Assembly (NCBI GenBank): GCA_016709675.1
Contig: JADJMH010000002.1
Coordinates: forward strand, 292,098-356,097
From: Candidatus Accumulibacter proximus
GTDB taxonomy: Bacteria > Pseudomonadota > Gammaproteobacteria > Burkholderiales > Rhodocyclaceae
DNA length: 64,000 bases
Reading direction: 5' to 3'
Of the stretch, positions 8,770 to 17,628 are shown piece after piece. The notes below the pieces were generated by a model that saw only the letters and a list, made by a program, of their open reading frames with translations, was not told where the DNA came from and made no database searches. The translations under genes and the position numbers were made by a program. Numbering within the stretch: position 1 is the first letter of the stretch; each line of letters opens with the position of its first letter.

Positions 8770-9070
8770 TGGCGGCAGTCAGGCTGGCGGGCGGCGGGAC
8801 CAGCGAACCGGTCGGAAAGTGTTCGAGGCCCAGCGGATGATCCTGGAACGCCGAATGCAGGTCGGCCTGCGACAGGTGGCGCGTGTAGCGGGCTTCGGTG
8901 AACAGGCAAAGGTCGGTCAGCTGCAGTTGGACGACCAGTTCGCCCATGCGCACGCCGGCAGCGGCGCGTTGCTGGCGCAGCCAGGCGGCATCCGCAAAGC
9001 TGGCAGCGACCAGGCTGACGGCGCAGGCGAGGGCAATCAGGGCGCGATGGCTGCGGCGGGCAACGGGCAT
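8732..9070 (-). CDS. small exported protein of unknown function
   Basis: 112 residues from ATG 9070; an ATG 12 bases earlier (9082) is the alternative. An N-terminal basic/hydrophobic segment (RRSHRALIALACAVSLVAASFADAAW) looks like a signal anchor. The rest includes 'VVQLQLTDLCLFTEARYTRHLSQADLHSAFQDHPLGLEHFPTGSLV', a pattern I have seen as a small conserved partner of FtsX/ABC loci but cannot name. It overlaps the permease start by 38 bases and so is probably co-translated. The last ~15 residues are encoded in the overlap. Confidence 0.6.
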   Translation of the reverse strand: MPVARRSHRALIALACAVSLVAASFADAAWLRQQRAAAGVRMGELVVQLQLTDLCLFTEARYTRHLSQADLHSAFQDHPLGLEHFPTGSLVPPPASLTAANERLDRETEVPD

Positions 9071-9204
9071 GGCTTCAGGCAAGAGGCGGCCGCAGACGCC
9101 GGCTTGCGCCGATCACCTGCGGCCAGAAAAACCGGCAACCATCGCGTCAATGCCGCCGGCGGCCAGGGGCGAGTGGCGGGCGACGCCTGCCGGCCGGTAG
9201 GGCA

Positions 9205-9387
9205 TCAAACCCGATTCGCAGCCCGCATCAGGGCGCCGCGCAGGGCGATCGTCAGGCTGCTGCCAATGCCGACGCGCTGCGCCAGTGCCGGCAGAATGAT
9301 CAGGGAGGCAAGCGCGAAACCGGCACCGAGCAGCAGTGAGGTCAGTTCGCCATCGTCTTCGCTGCAGTCTGGATGGTTGTCTTGCAT
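9205..9387 (-). CDS. 60-residue single-span membrane protein
   Basis: Starts at ATG 9387 with a strong GGGGAGG ribosome site 6–8 bases upstream. The N-terminus is acidic (MQDNHPDCSEDDGE), followed by a hydrophobic segment (LLLGAGFALASLIILPALAQ) and a short basic tail. The good ribosome site and sequence composition support a real small gene, probably the first of the minus-strand copper operon. No function recognised. Confidence 0.5.
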   Translation of the reverse strand: MQDNHPDCSEDDGELTSLLLGAGFALASLIILPALAQRVGIGSSLTIALRGALMRAANRV

Positions 9388-9511
9388 GGTGGCCTCCCCT
9401 GGCGCGATCGGTTCTCAGGTCTTCGGATAGAATGGGGGAATCTTAGTGTGCTTCCCGGTTTTGTTGAATGCGGCAAATTGCCGCAGCAACTTTCTCTGCG
9501 AGTCCTGCCCG

Positions 9512-9856
9512 ATGATCTCTTCGCCTGTTCGTGTCGGCTTGCTGGCGCTGTTGCTCTTCTCCTCCACCGGCAATGCGCAGCTGGCGGCGGAAGCGGTGGC
9601 GCCGTCGCCGGAGCGCCGGAAGGAGCTCATTCACCTGGTTCGTCAGGATTGCGGTTCGTGCCACGGCATGACCTTGCAGGGTGGGCTCGGCCCCTCGTTG
9701 AAGCCCGAAGCCTTGCGCGAGAAGCCGGTCGATTCGCTGGTCGCCACGATTTACGGCGGTCGCCCGGGGACGCCGATGCCGCCCTGGCATCGCTTCCTGA
9801 CCGAGGACGAGGCGCGCTGGGTCGTCGATCAGCTGCTGGCGGGGTTTCCCGAATAA
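9512..9856 (+). CDS. NirC-like periplasmic c-type cytochrome (c55x type)
   Basis: 114 residues from ATG 9512. A signal peptide (VGLLALLLFSSTGNA) precedes one haem site CGSCH. The following 'GMTLQGGLGPSLKPEAL' and 'GGRPGTPMPPWHRFLTEDEARWVVDQLL' segments are characteristic of cytochrome c55x/NirC, a small electron carrier linked to cd1 nitrite reductase. The Met in TPMPPW is the likely sixth ligand. It is divergent from the copper operon, with 124 bases between starts. No nirS is present in the window, so the partner enzyme is unknown. Confidence 0.78.
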   Translation: MISSPVRVGLLALLLFSSTGNAQLAAEAVAPSPERRKELIHLVRQDCGSCHGMTLQGGLGPSLKPEALREKPVDSLVATIYGGRPGTPMPPWHRFLTEDEARWVVDQLLAGFPE

Positions 9857-10041
9857 ACTGCGGAACGGGAGAGGCTGGCCGAAAGGTTGCCCGCTCTGCG
9901 GTAGCCCGACATCGCCAGGACGGAGAGCAGGCCGGCAGGCTTGATGCCAACCAGGCGCGCGCCAGCCTGGGCGCGCAGCGGGTTTGGCGAGGCTTCGCCT
10001 CCGACCGACAAGTGGTATTGGCGAGTTGTCGGACGATAGGC
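9857..10041. other. non-coding debris next to transposase remnant
   Basis: No convincing gene. The long frame running through here from 9373 has no ribosome site and overlaps the NirC-like gene in another frame. The stretch is GC-rich and leads into the transposase remnant. Confidence 0.4.
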
Positions 10042-10269
10042 ATGAAGAGGCTGTTGCAGAACTCGTCCTGCAGGGCTAAGGCCGTGTTGGGTCTGACGAT
10101 GACCGTGGGGCTGATTGAGCACCTGATGATCGACCGCGCGTTGCGTCGCATCTGTGGTTTCTCGCTGCACATGACGCTGCCTTCCGAGGCTACCATCTCG
10201 CGTGCCTTCGACGAGTTTGCCGAGGGGGCTTGGGCCAACGCGCATCAAGCCCTGTTCAAGGAACACCTG
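10042..10269 (+). pseudogene. transposase N-terminal remnant (IS5/IS1182-like)
   Basis: About 76 coherent residues reading LGLTMTVGLIEHLMIDRALRRICGF and then 'LPSEATISRAFDEFAEGAWANAHQALFKEHLGD'. This is the N-terminal helical domain of IS5/IS1182-type transposases, just before the catalytic core. The frame then runs into unrelated sequence and no DDE residues follow. It marks an old insertion at the boundary between the copper/denitrification genes and the secretion-like cluster. Confidence 0.6.
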
Positions 10270-10716
10270 GGAGATCTGAGGACAAGTTCGCCCTGTTTCA
10301 CGGCAAAATCTTTCTTGAGCGTACTGGGAAGAGATGATAATGTAAGCGTGAGAATGGTAGGAAAGCTCGAGGGGCTGAGCCCAGAGGGGCTCAACAGCTG
10401 ATGTAGATGGGGAATCAGCATGGTCCGAGACAGCACAACTCTGTGCACGCTGCCCACTTTGTGCCGAACTGCATCAAGTACTGGTGCTGGACGAAGGGGT
10501 TCTCTGTCGCCTCACATTTGCACCGTCCCAAGAGCTACTTTCAGAAAACAGCCCCGGCTTCGGCACATTCCTGCAGAAGGTGGCTACTGCGCTTCGAACA
10601 GCCATCACTTGGGCTGCAGTTTTGGAGTTCGGGCACGGGCGGGCCCACAGCGACTCGCGAGCAAACGGTACCAAGTGTTGGGCCGCGCGTTGGGGTTTAG
10701 GTCAAGGGTTCCTTGA
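10270..10716. other. 447-base gap before secretion-like cluster
   Basis: No gene with a plausible start and ribosome site was recognised. It must contain the promoter for the cluster beginning at 10717, but I could not pick a convincing -35/-10 pair or sigma-54 site by eye. Confidence 0.4.
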
Positions 10717-13083
10717 ATGAACCTGGGTGATTTCCTTACCAGTTCGGCCAATGAATCGCTGCAACTTGCGCTGGCGGCAGGGCATGCGCACGCTAAGGCA
10801 GCCAGCCAGAGAACTCATCTTTCGTACCTGCTCGCAAAGCTCCTCGACGACCAGTCGGTACGAGCAAAGCTGCCTGAACCGGTGCGGGTTCGAGCTCAGG
10901 CAGCACTCGCAGAGCAAGTCCTTGCGTTACCCCAGGAAGACCATAGAAAGGGAGAACTCTCTTTCGATCTCGAGGCGCTAGCCGGCCCGGCCGTCGAGAC
11001 GATGGGCAACCTGGGCAGTCCGCGCGTCACGCCGCTCCTTTTCCTGGCGACGTGTCTTTCGCCGTCGATTGCCATGGACGCGGAGTCCGAGCGCGCCCGT
11101 GGCTGCTTGCGGATCGCTGGGATCACGGCCGAGATGTTCCTTCCAGGGGCGACTGAGCGGGCAAGGCGCCAGGATTTCACCTTCCGCTCTCAGGGCTTGG
11201 GAAACGACGGCCTCGGGACAGACATTACGGCAATGGCACGCGCGGGTGTGTGGCCTACCTGCCCACTCGTTGGTATGGAGCGGCAGCTCGAGAATCTTGT
11301 GGTCGTGCTCAACTCGATGCGCTACTCGGCAGCGATCGTTGGCGAACCCGGCGTTGGCAAGTCGGCTTTCATCCGCGGATTGGCCTGGCATATCGTGCAC
11401 CGCACCAGGCCGCTCATTCCACCCGACATGGATTCCTGGACGCTGGTTCGTATCGAGGCAGCCGATATTCTCAAGGGAACCAGCGGACGCGGGGATCTCG
11501 AAGGCAGGATCAAGGAGATGCTCGCATTCTTCGCTCGAAATCCCACGGTCATCCCATTCTTCGAGGAGGTGCACAAGCTTCTTGATACCGACGACACGTC
11601 GTCACGGGCAGTTGCAACGGCTCTCAAGGTCCCCATGGCCGAGGAGCGTTTCCGCTGCGTGGGGGTAACGACCGATCGCGAATATGCACGGTTCATCGCC
11701 AGCGATGATGCGATGAACTCTCGGTTTCGCAAGATACTCCTCCCGGAGCCTGGCGAGGAGGAAGCGTGCCGAATAGTCGCCGGTACGAAAGATGATCTGC
11801 TTCGGGGAAAGGCGGCGCAGCAAGGGGTCTCCATTACCGACGATGCCATTCGAACGGCAGTCCGGGTGACCTCCGTGTATCAGAAGAGCGACCGGCTTCC
11901 ACGAAAAGCCATCAACCTACTCGGCGAGACGGTTGCGGAGAAAGCATACCGGCTGAGCATCGCGGATGCGGCCAACTCACCCGCGGGACTATCCACCGTC
12001 ATCACCGGCAAGGATGTGGCACGTTTTTTCAGCAATGTTACGTCCATTCCGGTGGACGATCTCAACGACGACCGCTCTGCTTATTACACAGCGCTGGAGG
12101 CAAGGCTCAAGAACCGTGTTCGTGGACAGCGTATCGCCATCGAGTCGGTGACACGACACCTGGCTTTGCACGCCAGTGGACTGGTGGACAAGCGGCGACC
12201 TCGCGGCCGATTGCTCTTCCTTGGTCCGCCCGGTGTCGGCAAGACCGAGCTCGCCACGGCGCTCGCCGAAGAAGTGATGCGCGACAGCGGCTCGCTGGTA
12301 ACGGTCAACATGGCCGAGTACACCAAGGAAGATTCACTGAACAAGTTCATGGGAGCATCACCCGGTTACGTCGGCTTCGGTCAGACGCCCACCATTTACA
12401 GCAAGGTGATGATGCGATCGTACTCCGTGGTGGTTCTCGACGAGTTCGAGAAAGCCGCGCCGGAACTGGCAAATCCGCTGATCAGCATGCTGGATGGCCG
12501 GGGAGAGGACTCCCAGGGCAGAATGGTGGACTTCTCCCAGTGCATCTTCGTGATGACGTCCAACGCCCTGACGCAGAAGGAGGTCCTGAAGGGCGTGGTG
12601 CTCGGCAGGATTCAGGTTGGCGACGCAGCCGAGGTCACGCGGGTACTCAAGGGGATGGGAGTCGACTCAAGCGAGACGTCATTCACCATGCCCGGGCTGA
12701 TCGAGCGAATCGAGCGGCTGGATGATGCGGCTGCAGGAAGCTTGCTCGACCAACTGGGCGGCACGGGAGAAGAGGGGCTTCGGGCGCACCTTACGTCGCT
12801 GGGCGGCATCTGGACCGCTCCGCTCGTCGACCGCATCGACCGGATCGCTCTCTTTCGATCGTTGGACAAAACGGTGTTGCACGAGATCCTCGAGCGGATG
12901 ATCGACGCACGGCGCGCCGCGTCTGCACGACCTCTACCCGCAGAGATCGATTCTCCGGGATCACGAGACGCGATTATTGGCTGGGCAACAACCGATGGGG
13001 CCGGCACGTCCGCGAGGCGGCTCGAGAGAAGCTTGCTTCGCTGGTTGAGCGACAAGGTGTTAGGCGTGGCTGGGCCATGTTAG
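10717..13083 (+). CDS. ClpV/ClpB-like double AAA+ ATPase
   Basis: 788 residues. There is a helical Clp-N-like domain (about 1–145), then AAA1 with Walker A GEPGVGKS (209–216) and a variant Walker B FFEEVH (281–286; canonical is hydrophobic-DE). AAA2 has Walker A GPPGVGKT (503–510), pore loop SPGYVGF (548–554) and Walker B VVVLDE (571–576). The linker between the AAA modules is short, with no long coiled-coil M-domain, and about 70 extra residues sit after the AAA2 sensor region. ClpV recycles contracted T6SS sheaths; ClpA/B unfold proteins. As first gene of a locus with VgrG-like and PAAR-like genes, a ClpV-type role is likely, but no sheath gene is recognised to act on. Confidence 0.85.
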   Translation: MNLGDFLTSSANESLQLALAAGHAHAKAASQRTHLSYLLAKLLDDQSVRAKLPEPVRVRAQAALAEQVLALPQEDHRKGELSFDLEALAGPAVETMGNLGSPRVTPLLFLATCLSPSIAMDAESERARGCLRIAGITAEMFLPGATERARRQDFTFRSQGLGNDGLGTDITAMARAGVWPTCPLVGMERQLENLVVVLNSMRYSAAIVGEPGVGKSAFIRGLAWHIVHRTRPLIPPDMDSWTLVRIEAADILKGTSGRGDLEGRIKEMLAFFARNPTVIPFFEEVHKLLDTDDTSSRAVATALKVPMAEERFRCVGVTTDREYARFIASDDAMNSRFRKILLPEPGEEEACRIVAGTKDDLLRGKAAQQGVSITDDAIRTAVRVTSVYQKSDRLPRKAINLLGETVAEKAYRLSIADAANSPAGLSTVITGKDVARFFSNVTSIPVDDLNDDRSAYYTALEARLKNRVRGQRIAIESVTRHLALHASGLVDKRRPRGRLLFLGPPGVGKTELATALAEEVMRDSGSLVTVNMAEYTKEDSLNKFMGASPGYVGFGQTPTIYSKVMMRSYSVVVLDEFEKAAPELANPLISMLDGRGEDSQGRMVDFSQCIFVMTSNALTQKEVLKGVVLGRIQVGDAAEVTRVLKGMGVDSSETSFTMPGLIERIERLDDAAAGSLLDQLGGTGEEGLRAHLTSLGGIWTAPLVDRIDRIALFRSLDKTVLHEILERMIDARRAASARPLPAEIDSPGSRDAIIGWATTDGAGTSARRLERSLLRWLSDKVLGVAGPC

Positions 13084-13159
13084 ACGAGCGGGCGCCGCGG
13101 GGGCCATCGGGCAGCCTGTAGAGCAACGGAAACCTGTAGATATCGACTAGGGAGATGAG

Positions 13160-16100
13160 ATGGCGGACTTGAAAGGCTTCCTCGATCAACACGAGATCGA
13201 CGTTGATGCACTGGCGCGAATCAAACACCGATTGTTCGTCGTCGGCCGATTCAACCGCCGGCCGGTTTTGCTCGATCGGCCACCCGAGATGTATCTTTTC
13301 ACCAACCGCCCGCAGAGCGAGTTACCGCAGCAATATCTGGGTTTGTTCTCACAGAAATTCGGCTTGCGGTACGAGAACTTCATCAAGGCGTTGCAGCCGA
13401 TGATGGCAGAGCGGGTGCTCCCTGGGACATTTCCGGTTGTGGTGCAGTACACACCTTGTGAGGAGGACTCGAAGGACAGTTCCGTGGTCATCGACATGGA
13501 GAACTACTTTTTCTCGCGAGCCATCGCCAACACGGAACAACCGGCGTTCGACGGCAACCGGAATGGGACTGCACCCGAGATCTTTGGCGATGGAGGCAAG
13601 GGGATCTACAGGCATATCCGCACGAATTTGAACCTTTTCTGCAACTTCCAGCCGCGCACGGGAGAACTGCTTGATGCGTTCAGCGCTCTGCTTTCCTCGT
13701 GCGCCATGTTGCACGGCCTGCCCGCCTATGCCAAGGGCGGAGCACTGCCTGGCGGCATCCTGGAGAAGTTGGTCGACTTTGTATATTCATCCGATCTCAC
13801 CGCCGACTTTTCGCTCGATGGCATTGATTTCGCAAGCCGAGGTTGGGAGGAATTCCTGCCAAGGGAAAGCAGCAAGAGAGCGAGGGAAAGCCTCGTCAAG
13901 GTTGCCAACACGTTCCGGAATGTCCTGGTTGGCGCCGGAGACCAGCATGGAGACATGAGGGTGGCTGGTGTCACCGTGTATCAAAGAGCGAAGGATATTC
14001 TCGATCGAAAGAACAAGCTGACGACGGAATTCCGGCAAGCGCGCGAAGCCTACACCAATTTGCGCCAGATTGTTCGCAGCAAGGTTCTTTTGTCCATGGT
14101 CCTCGAATGGGTGTTCAAGGCGCACTACGATCTCCGTGAAGTGCAGTGCTTGGCGGACGAGGACGACCAGGACAAACAGGTCGAGAAATTCATTCTCGGA
14201 AAGGAACGCCATCCTGGCGTCAAGGAGCCCGTCAAGAGAGCCACTGCGCAGGCACGCCACGAATTCAAGAAGTCGCTCGCCGAGAACTTCGAAAGGCTGA
14301 TCCAGGCAATAATCGCCGACGATGGAGAAGCAGTCGAGGGAATGGAGTCCCTCCCCACTGAGATCCGCAGCTTGGCAGAAGGACTCCGGCAGGACAAAGT
14401 ACGACAAAAGCTGCTTCGCGGAATGGCGAAGGCCAGTGGGGACCCGCAACCGTTCATCGAATCCCAGAAAACGATTCTCATTGACGTCCTGCTTCCCGTC
14501 CTCTACCAGACGCCGACGATGAGTCTTTACGATCTGCGGATGCTGTTCCGGAAGGAGGTACAGATCGCCTACCTCACCACGGTTACCCTCGATGACAAGC
14601 ATCAAGGCATTGTTCGCAAGGTCGCACAAGATTTCCTTCCCGAGTTCCAGCGGAGCATCGACGACAGAACGCGAGAGATCCGAAATGCAAGCTCTGTACA
14701 ATGCGACTTGCTGCGCAACTATATCGAGCGTATCGCCAGCAGGGACATGGCCAAGCTTATCGTCGATGCACAGAAGAGGATCAGTTGTGCGCTGACCGTT
14801 ATCGAGAATACCAAGCTTGCGCCTGGAGAGGTTCGCGGTGCAAGCCACATTGCGCCGATCTTCAATGCTAACGTGGGTGCGGCCGCAAAGACGCAGCCTG
14901 GTCAACGCATAGTGCAGGCAGTCAGAAACCTTGCCGCAGATATCGCCCCACGAGAGATCGAAGAATGGGACGTGGCCAAAAGCTTGGCTACGAAAGAGAA
15001 AGGCGAAAGGGTAACGGAGACAGTGGCTGAGCCGGGAAGCTCAAAGGCGGCCCTTGCGCAGTCGGCCAGCGTGACGGTTGCTGCGGCCGTACATTCCCCG
15101 GCGGACGAACACTCCCGCCCCCATCTTGAAGGAAGCAATTCATCCTCGAGCGAGACGGCCTTGCCCGCTGTTGATCCTCAAAGTACCGAGACGCCTTCGG
15201 ACGAGTTGCGGACTCAAGTCGAAAGCATGGTGAAAGATTTTGTGACGAGCAGCAAGTCAAGGCCCGAGATTGGTGACCTCGTGGCCGCCGTCAGCAAGAA
15301 AGTGCAGGAAAGCCCAACGATCATCGATCAGGCCAAAGAAGCCATACGCGTGTTCCACCAGATTCTGCAGGTCATCTATCAGTGCTATCGGGATAACCAG
15401 GACAAGAAGGCCCTGGTTGGTCTGATAGAGCGTATGACTTTGGCCAATCTCATGCTCTCCAACCAGGAGGCGCTCAATCTTGGCAAGGAATGCAGCAATC
15501 TTTACCCGATGCTCCTCGACGTGATTCAGAACATGGATGCGGAGAACCCGGACCCGCGTCTTTTCATTCGTGATTTTTCGCTGACGAACTATTTCGACAA
15601 CGATGTTCTGGGAACCCCTGAGGGAGAGGACACAAGTGGCATCACTGAGCTGCGCCAACTTCTCCGCAGACAAACGATAGAAAGCCTCGAGAACACTGTC
15701 AGCTTCATATCCGAGTTGCACGGCATCAAACATCTTATGGATTCGGTCGGGAAGGATTCTCGGGCAGAAGTCATTGTCGTCAACGCGACAGCAGACGAAT
15801 TTCTGACATGGATTGATCGGGACAATCTGGTGGGTGGGCACGGCAACCGTCAGTGTCTGCAGAGCGCATTCATCCGTAACGGGCAACAGGCAACGGCATG
15901 CCCTGGGCTCGTCTATATGAGCGATAGCGCTTTTTCGGCCCAATCGCTGATGGAGTCCAAGATGGCATGGCTGTCCAAACTGGCGGCGACAAGACTATCC
16001 GATGGAGGTCTTCGCCTCATCGTACCGCCTATTTGCTTGTCTACCGGAGTACAGGACAGCAGCGACACGTGGGAGTCGAACGGTCTATCTCTGGCCAGAA

Positions 16101-16726
16101 TCGCCGAGCCGAGCGGCCCACCCGACGAGCCACCGCCGGCTCCAGTGGTGATCGTCGGACCGTCGCCATACCTGAATCGACCGGGAGACGTTTTCGGAAC
16201 ATGGCTTCCGGCGGGGTACCTGTTTGCGGCGCATTTTCTCAGTGCTCCGGAGCAAATGGTGAAGATTTATCCGACAAAAGCCAAGGACGAAGGGAGGTTT
16301 CGCGTCGTTGGCGCCGGCATCGGGAAGATGAGACCATCTCTGGATCGTGTGTTATGGGGAGGTCAAGGGGATAGCTACGCGTTTGCAGTCGACTTCTATC
16401 TCTACATGCTGCTGACCGTTCTGGCAACGGCCGAAAACAACATCCGCGTCAATTCAGAACAACCGACCGCCGCGAGCTTCTTCCCTTTCTTCACCGGGCA
16501 CCGGGATTCCGGGGTCAAGAGGGAGGATTGGAAGACATCGAGCGCCCTGGACCGCGCTCTCCTTGGGAGCGCCAGCTATTTTTCCCTGGAGCAGGATCTG
16601 TCGAAGGAAGCTTTGCGTGGAGTCTGCCTCCTGCACGGAGCAGAGCAGCAGATCCGTGCAATCGGATGGTTCAACAAGGCACTCGAGGCGGCGAGATTGC
16701 CGCGTCACAAGGGCAACGCGAAATGA
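13160..16726 (+). CDS. very large protein of unknown family (1188 aa)
   Basis: 1188 residues, starting 77 bases after the AAA+ gene with GGGAGATGAG overlapping the start region. I recognise no domain. The N-terminal ~300 residues look globular. A charged, helix-rich middle (about 290–680) follows, then a low-complexity Ser/Ala/Glu linker (about 640–700), a second helical stretch and a globular C-terminal half with 'VEVIVVNATADEF'-like strands and 'LDRALLGSASYFSLEQDL' near the end. No transmembrane segment or signal is visible, so it is presumably cytoplasmic. Its size and place between a ClpV-like ATPase and spike genes suggest a structural or scaffold component, perhaps replacing several T6SS genes; this is inference. 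It does not show TssB, TssC or TssM motifs. Confidence 0.8.
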   Translation: MADLKGFLDQHEIDVDALARIKHRLFVVGRFNRRPVLLDRPPEMYLFTNRPQSELPQQYLGLFSQKFGLRYENFIKALQPMMAERVLPGTFPVVVQYTPCEEDSKDSSVVIDMENYFFSRAIANTEQPAFDGNRNGTAPEIFGDGGKGIYRHIRTNLNLFCNFQPRTGELLDAFSALLSSCAMLHGLPAYAKGGALPGGILEKLVDFVYSSDLTADFSLDGIDFASRGWEEFLPRESSKRARESLVKVANTFRNVLVGAGDQHGDMRVAGVTVYQRAKDILDRKNKLTTEFRQAREAYTNLRQIVRSKVLLSMVLEWVFKAHYDLREVQCLADEDDQDKQVEKFILGKERHPGVKEPVKRATAQARHEFKKSLAENFERLIQAIIADDGEAVEGMESLPTEIRSLAEGLRQDKVRQKLLRGMAKASGDPQPFIESQKTILIDVLLPVLYQTPTMSLYDLRMLFRKEVQIAYLTTVTLDDKHQGIVRKVAQDFLPEFQRSIDDRTREIRNASSVQCDLLRNYIERIASRDMAKLIVDAQKRISCALTVIENTKLAPGEVRGASHIAPIFNANVGAAAKTQPGQRIVQAVRNLAADIAPREIEEWDVAKSLATKEKGERVTETVAEPGSSKAALAQSASVTVAAAVHSPADEHSRPHLEGSNSSSSETALPAVDPQSTETPSDELRTQVESMVKDFVTSSKSRPEIGDLVAAVSKKVQESPTIIDQAKEAIRVFHQILQVIYQCYRDNQDKKALVGLIERMTLANLMLSNQEALNLGKECSNLYPMLLDVIQNMDAENPDPRLFIRDFSLTNYFDNDVLGTPEGEDTSGITELRQLLRRQTIESLENTVSFISELHGIKHLMDSVGKDSRAEVIVVNATADEFLTWIDRDNLVGGHGNRQCLQSAFIRNGQQATACPGLVYMSDSAFSAQSLMESKMAWLSKLAATRLSDGGLRLIVPPICLSTGVQDSSDTWESNGLSLARIAEPSGPPDEPPPAPVVIVGPSPYLNRPGDVFGTWLPAGYLFAAHFLSAPEQMVKIYPTKAKDEGRFRVVGAGIGKMRPSLDRVLWGGQGDSYAFAVDFYLYMLLTVLATAENNIRVNSEQPTAASFFPFFTGHRDSGVKREDWKTSSALDRALLGSASYFSLEQDLSKEALRGVCLLHGAEQQIRAIGWFNKALEAARLPRHKGNAK

Positions 16727-16740
16727 AACGGAGGACAAGA

Positions 16741-17627
16741 TGATCATTGCCAGCTTCGAAGACTACAAGTTCGAGAACATCGAAGGCTACCGAATCGCCT
16801 GTCGACTGACTCCGGTAAGAGGTTTTGATGGAAACTTCTACGTCTATATCGCTGAGCGACGCCAGGCGAGAGAGCCATTCAACAAGGTCGTGGTGAGCAG
16901 CACGCCAGATGGCGAAAGCCGCGCGCCGAAGCGCGGAACCCTGGTCATCTCTGACAGTGAGCGGACGTACGAGTTCAGGGATATCGATCTCGTTTCCGTC
17001 GAACTTGGGGCTACGCGACGCGAACGAACACGCTTTTTCGAGTTCCAGTACGACGACAAGATGACCGATCGTGTGGGCGCAGCACCGATTACCATCAAAG
17101 GCAAGAAGGAAAAACCGCTGGGTCCCTGCGCCCTCGGTGCGGACTATAAGGGGGGTCTCGATGAGAGTCGTCATCTGCTGGGCTTCCGAGCGCACGTCGC
17201 CGCAAACCATGGCACGGTAGTGCGCTTTGTGAATCTGGGCTGCATGCCCAAATCATTTCTGGAAAAGATTGTGGCGTTGAATGCGGAAATGCAAGCGGCC
17301 GAGGGCAAGCCCCTCCCCAATTTTACGGTGAAGTTCAGTCAGGGAGACTTTGAGGTGGGTCCTGACAACCCACTGCACCTTTTCTTCGTCGAGGAGTGCT
17401 GGGGTTCGCTGTCGCTGCACCCTATTACCCCCCCACTTCATGAACTGGTGGAGGACGGGAGACCGGCTCCGGAGCGTTTCCGCTCTGGTGAACACTCGCC
17501 CAACGAACTGCTTTGGCACGATGTCGGACGGGAGTTCAAGTCTCTGGAGATAAACCCCGGTACCGTTGAAGTCGCCACGCTGTGCTTTGAGACGAGCAGC
17601 AAGTACCACGACTTGTCCGTACGCTAA
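16741..17627 (+). CDS. unknown cluster protein (295 aa)
   Basis: 295 residues from ATG 16741, preceded by GGAGG at about 16730; an upstream in-frame extension overlaps the previous gene and is not used. No signal or membrane segment. It appears beta-rich (IACRLTPVRGFDGNFYVYIAERR, KRGTLVISDSERTYEFRDIDLVSVEL), ending SSKYHDLSVR. It is not recognisable as Hcp, although a beta-rich tube or baseplate protein would fit its position just before the VgrG-like gene. The gap to the next start is a single base. Function unknown. Confidence 0.75.
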
Positions 17628-17628
17628 G

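Noticed and set aside
9460..9485. FNR/Anr box before the NirC-like gene
   Set aside because: TTG and CAA half-sites are present but spaced 7 rather than 8 bases apart and lack the flanking A/T.
13160..16726. Calling this gene TssM or TssC
   Set aside because: No transmembrane helices or P-loop (TssM) and no TssC core motif visible, so left as unknown.
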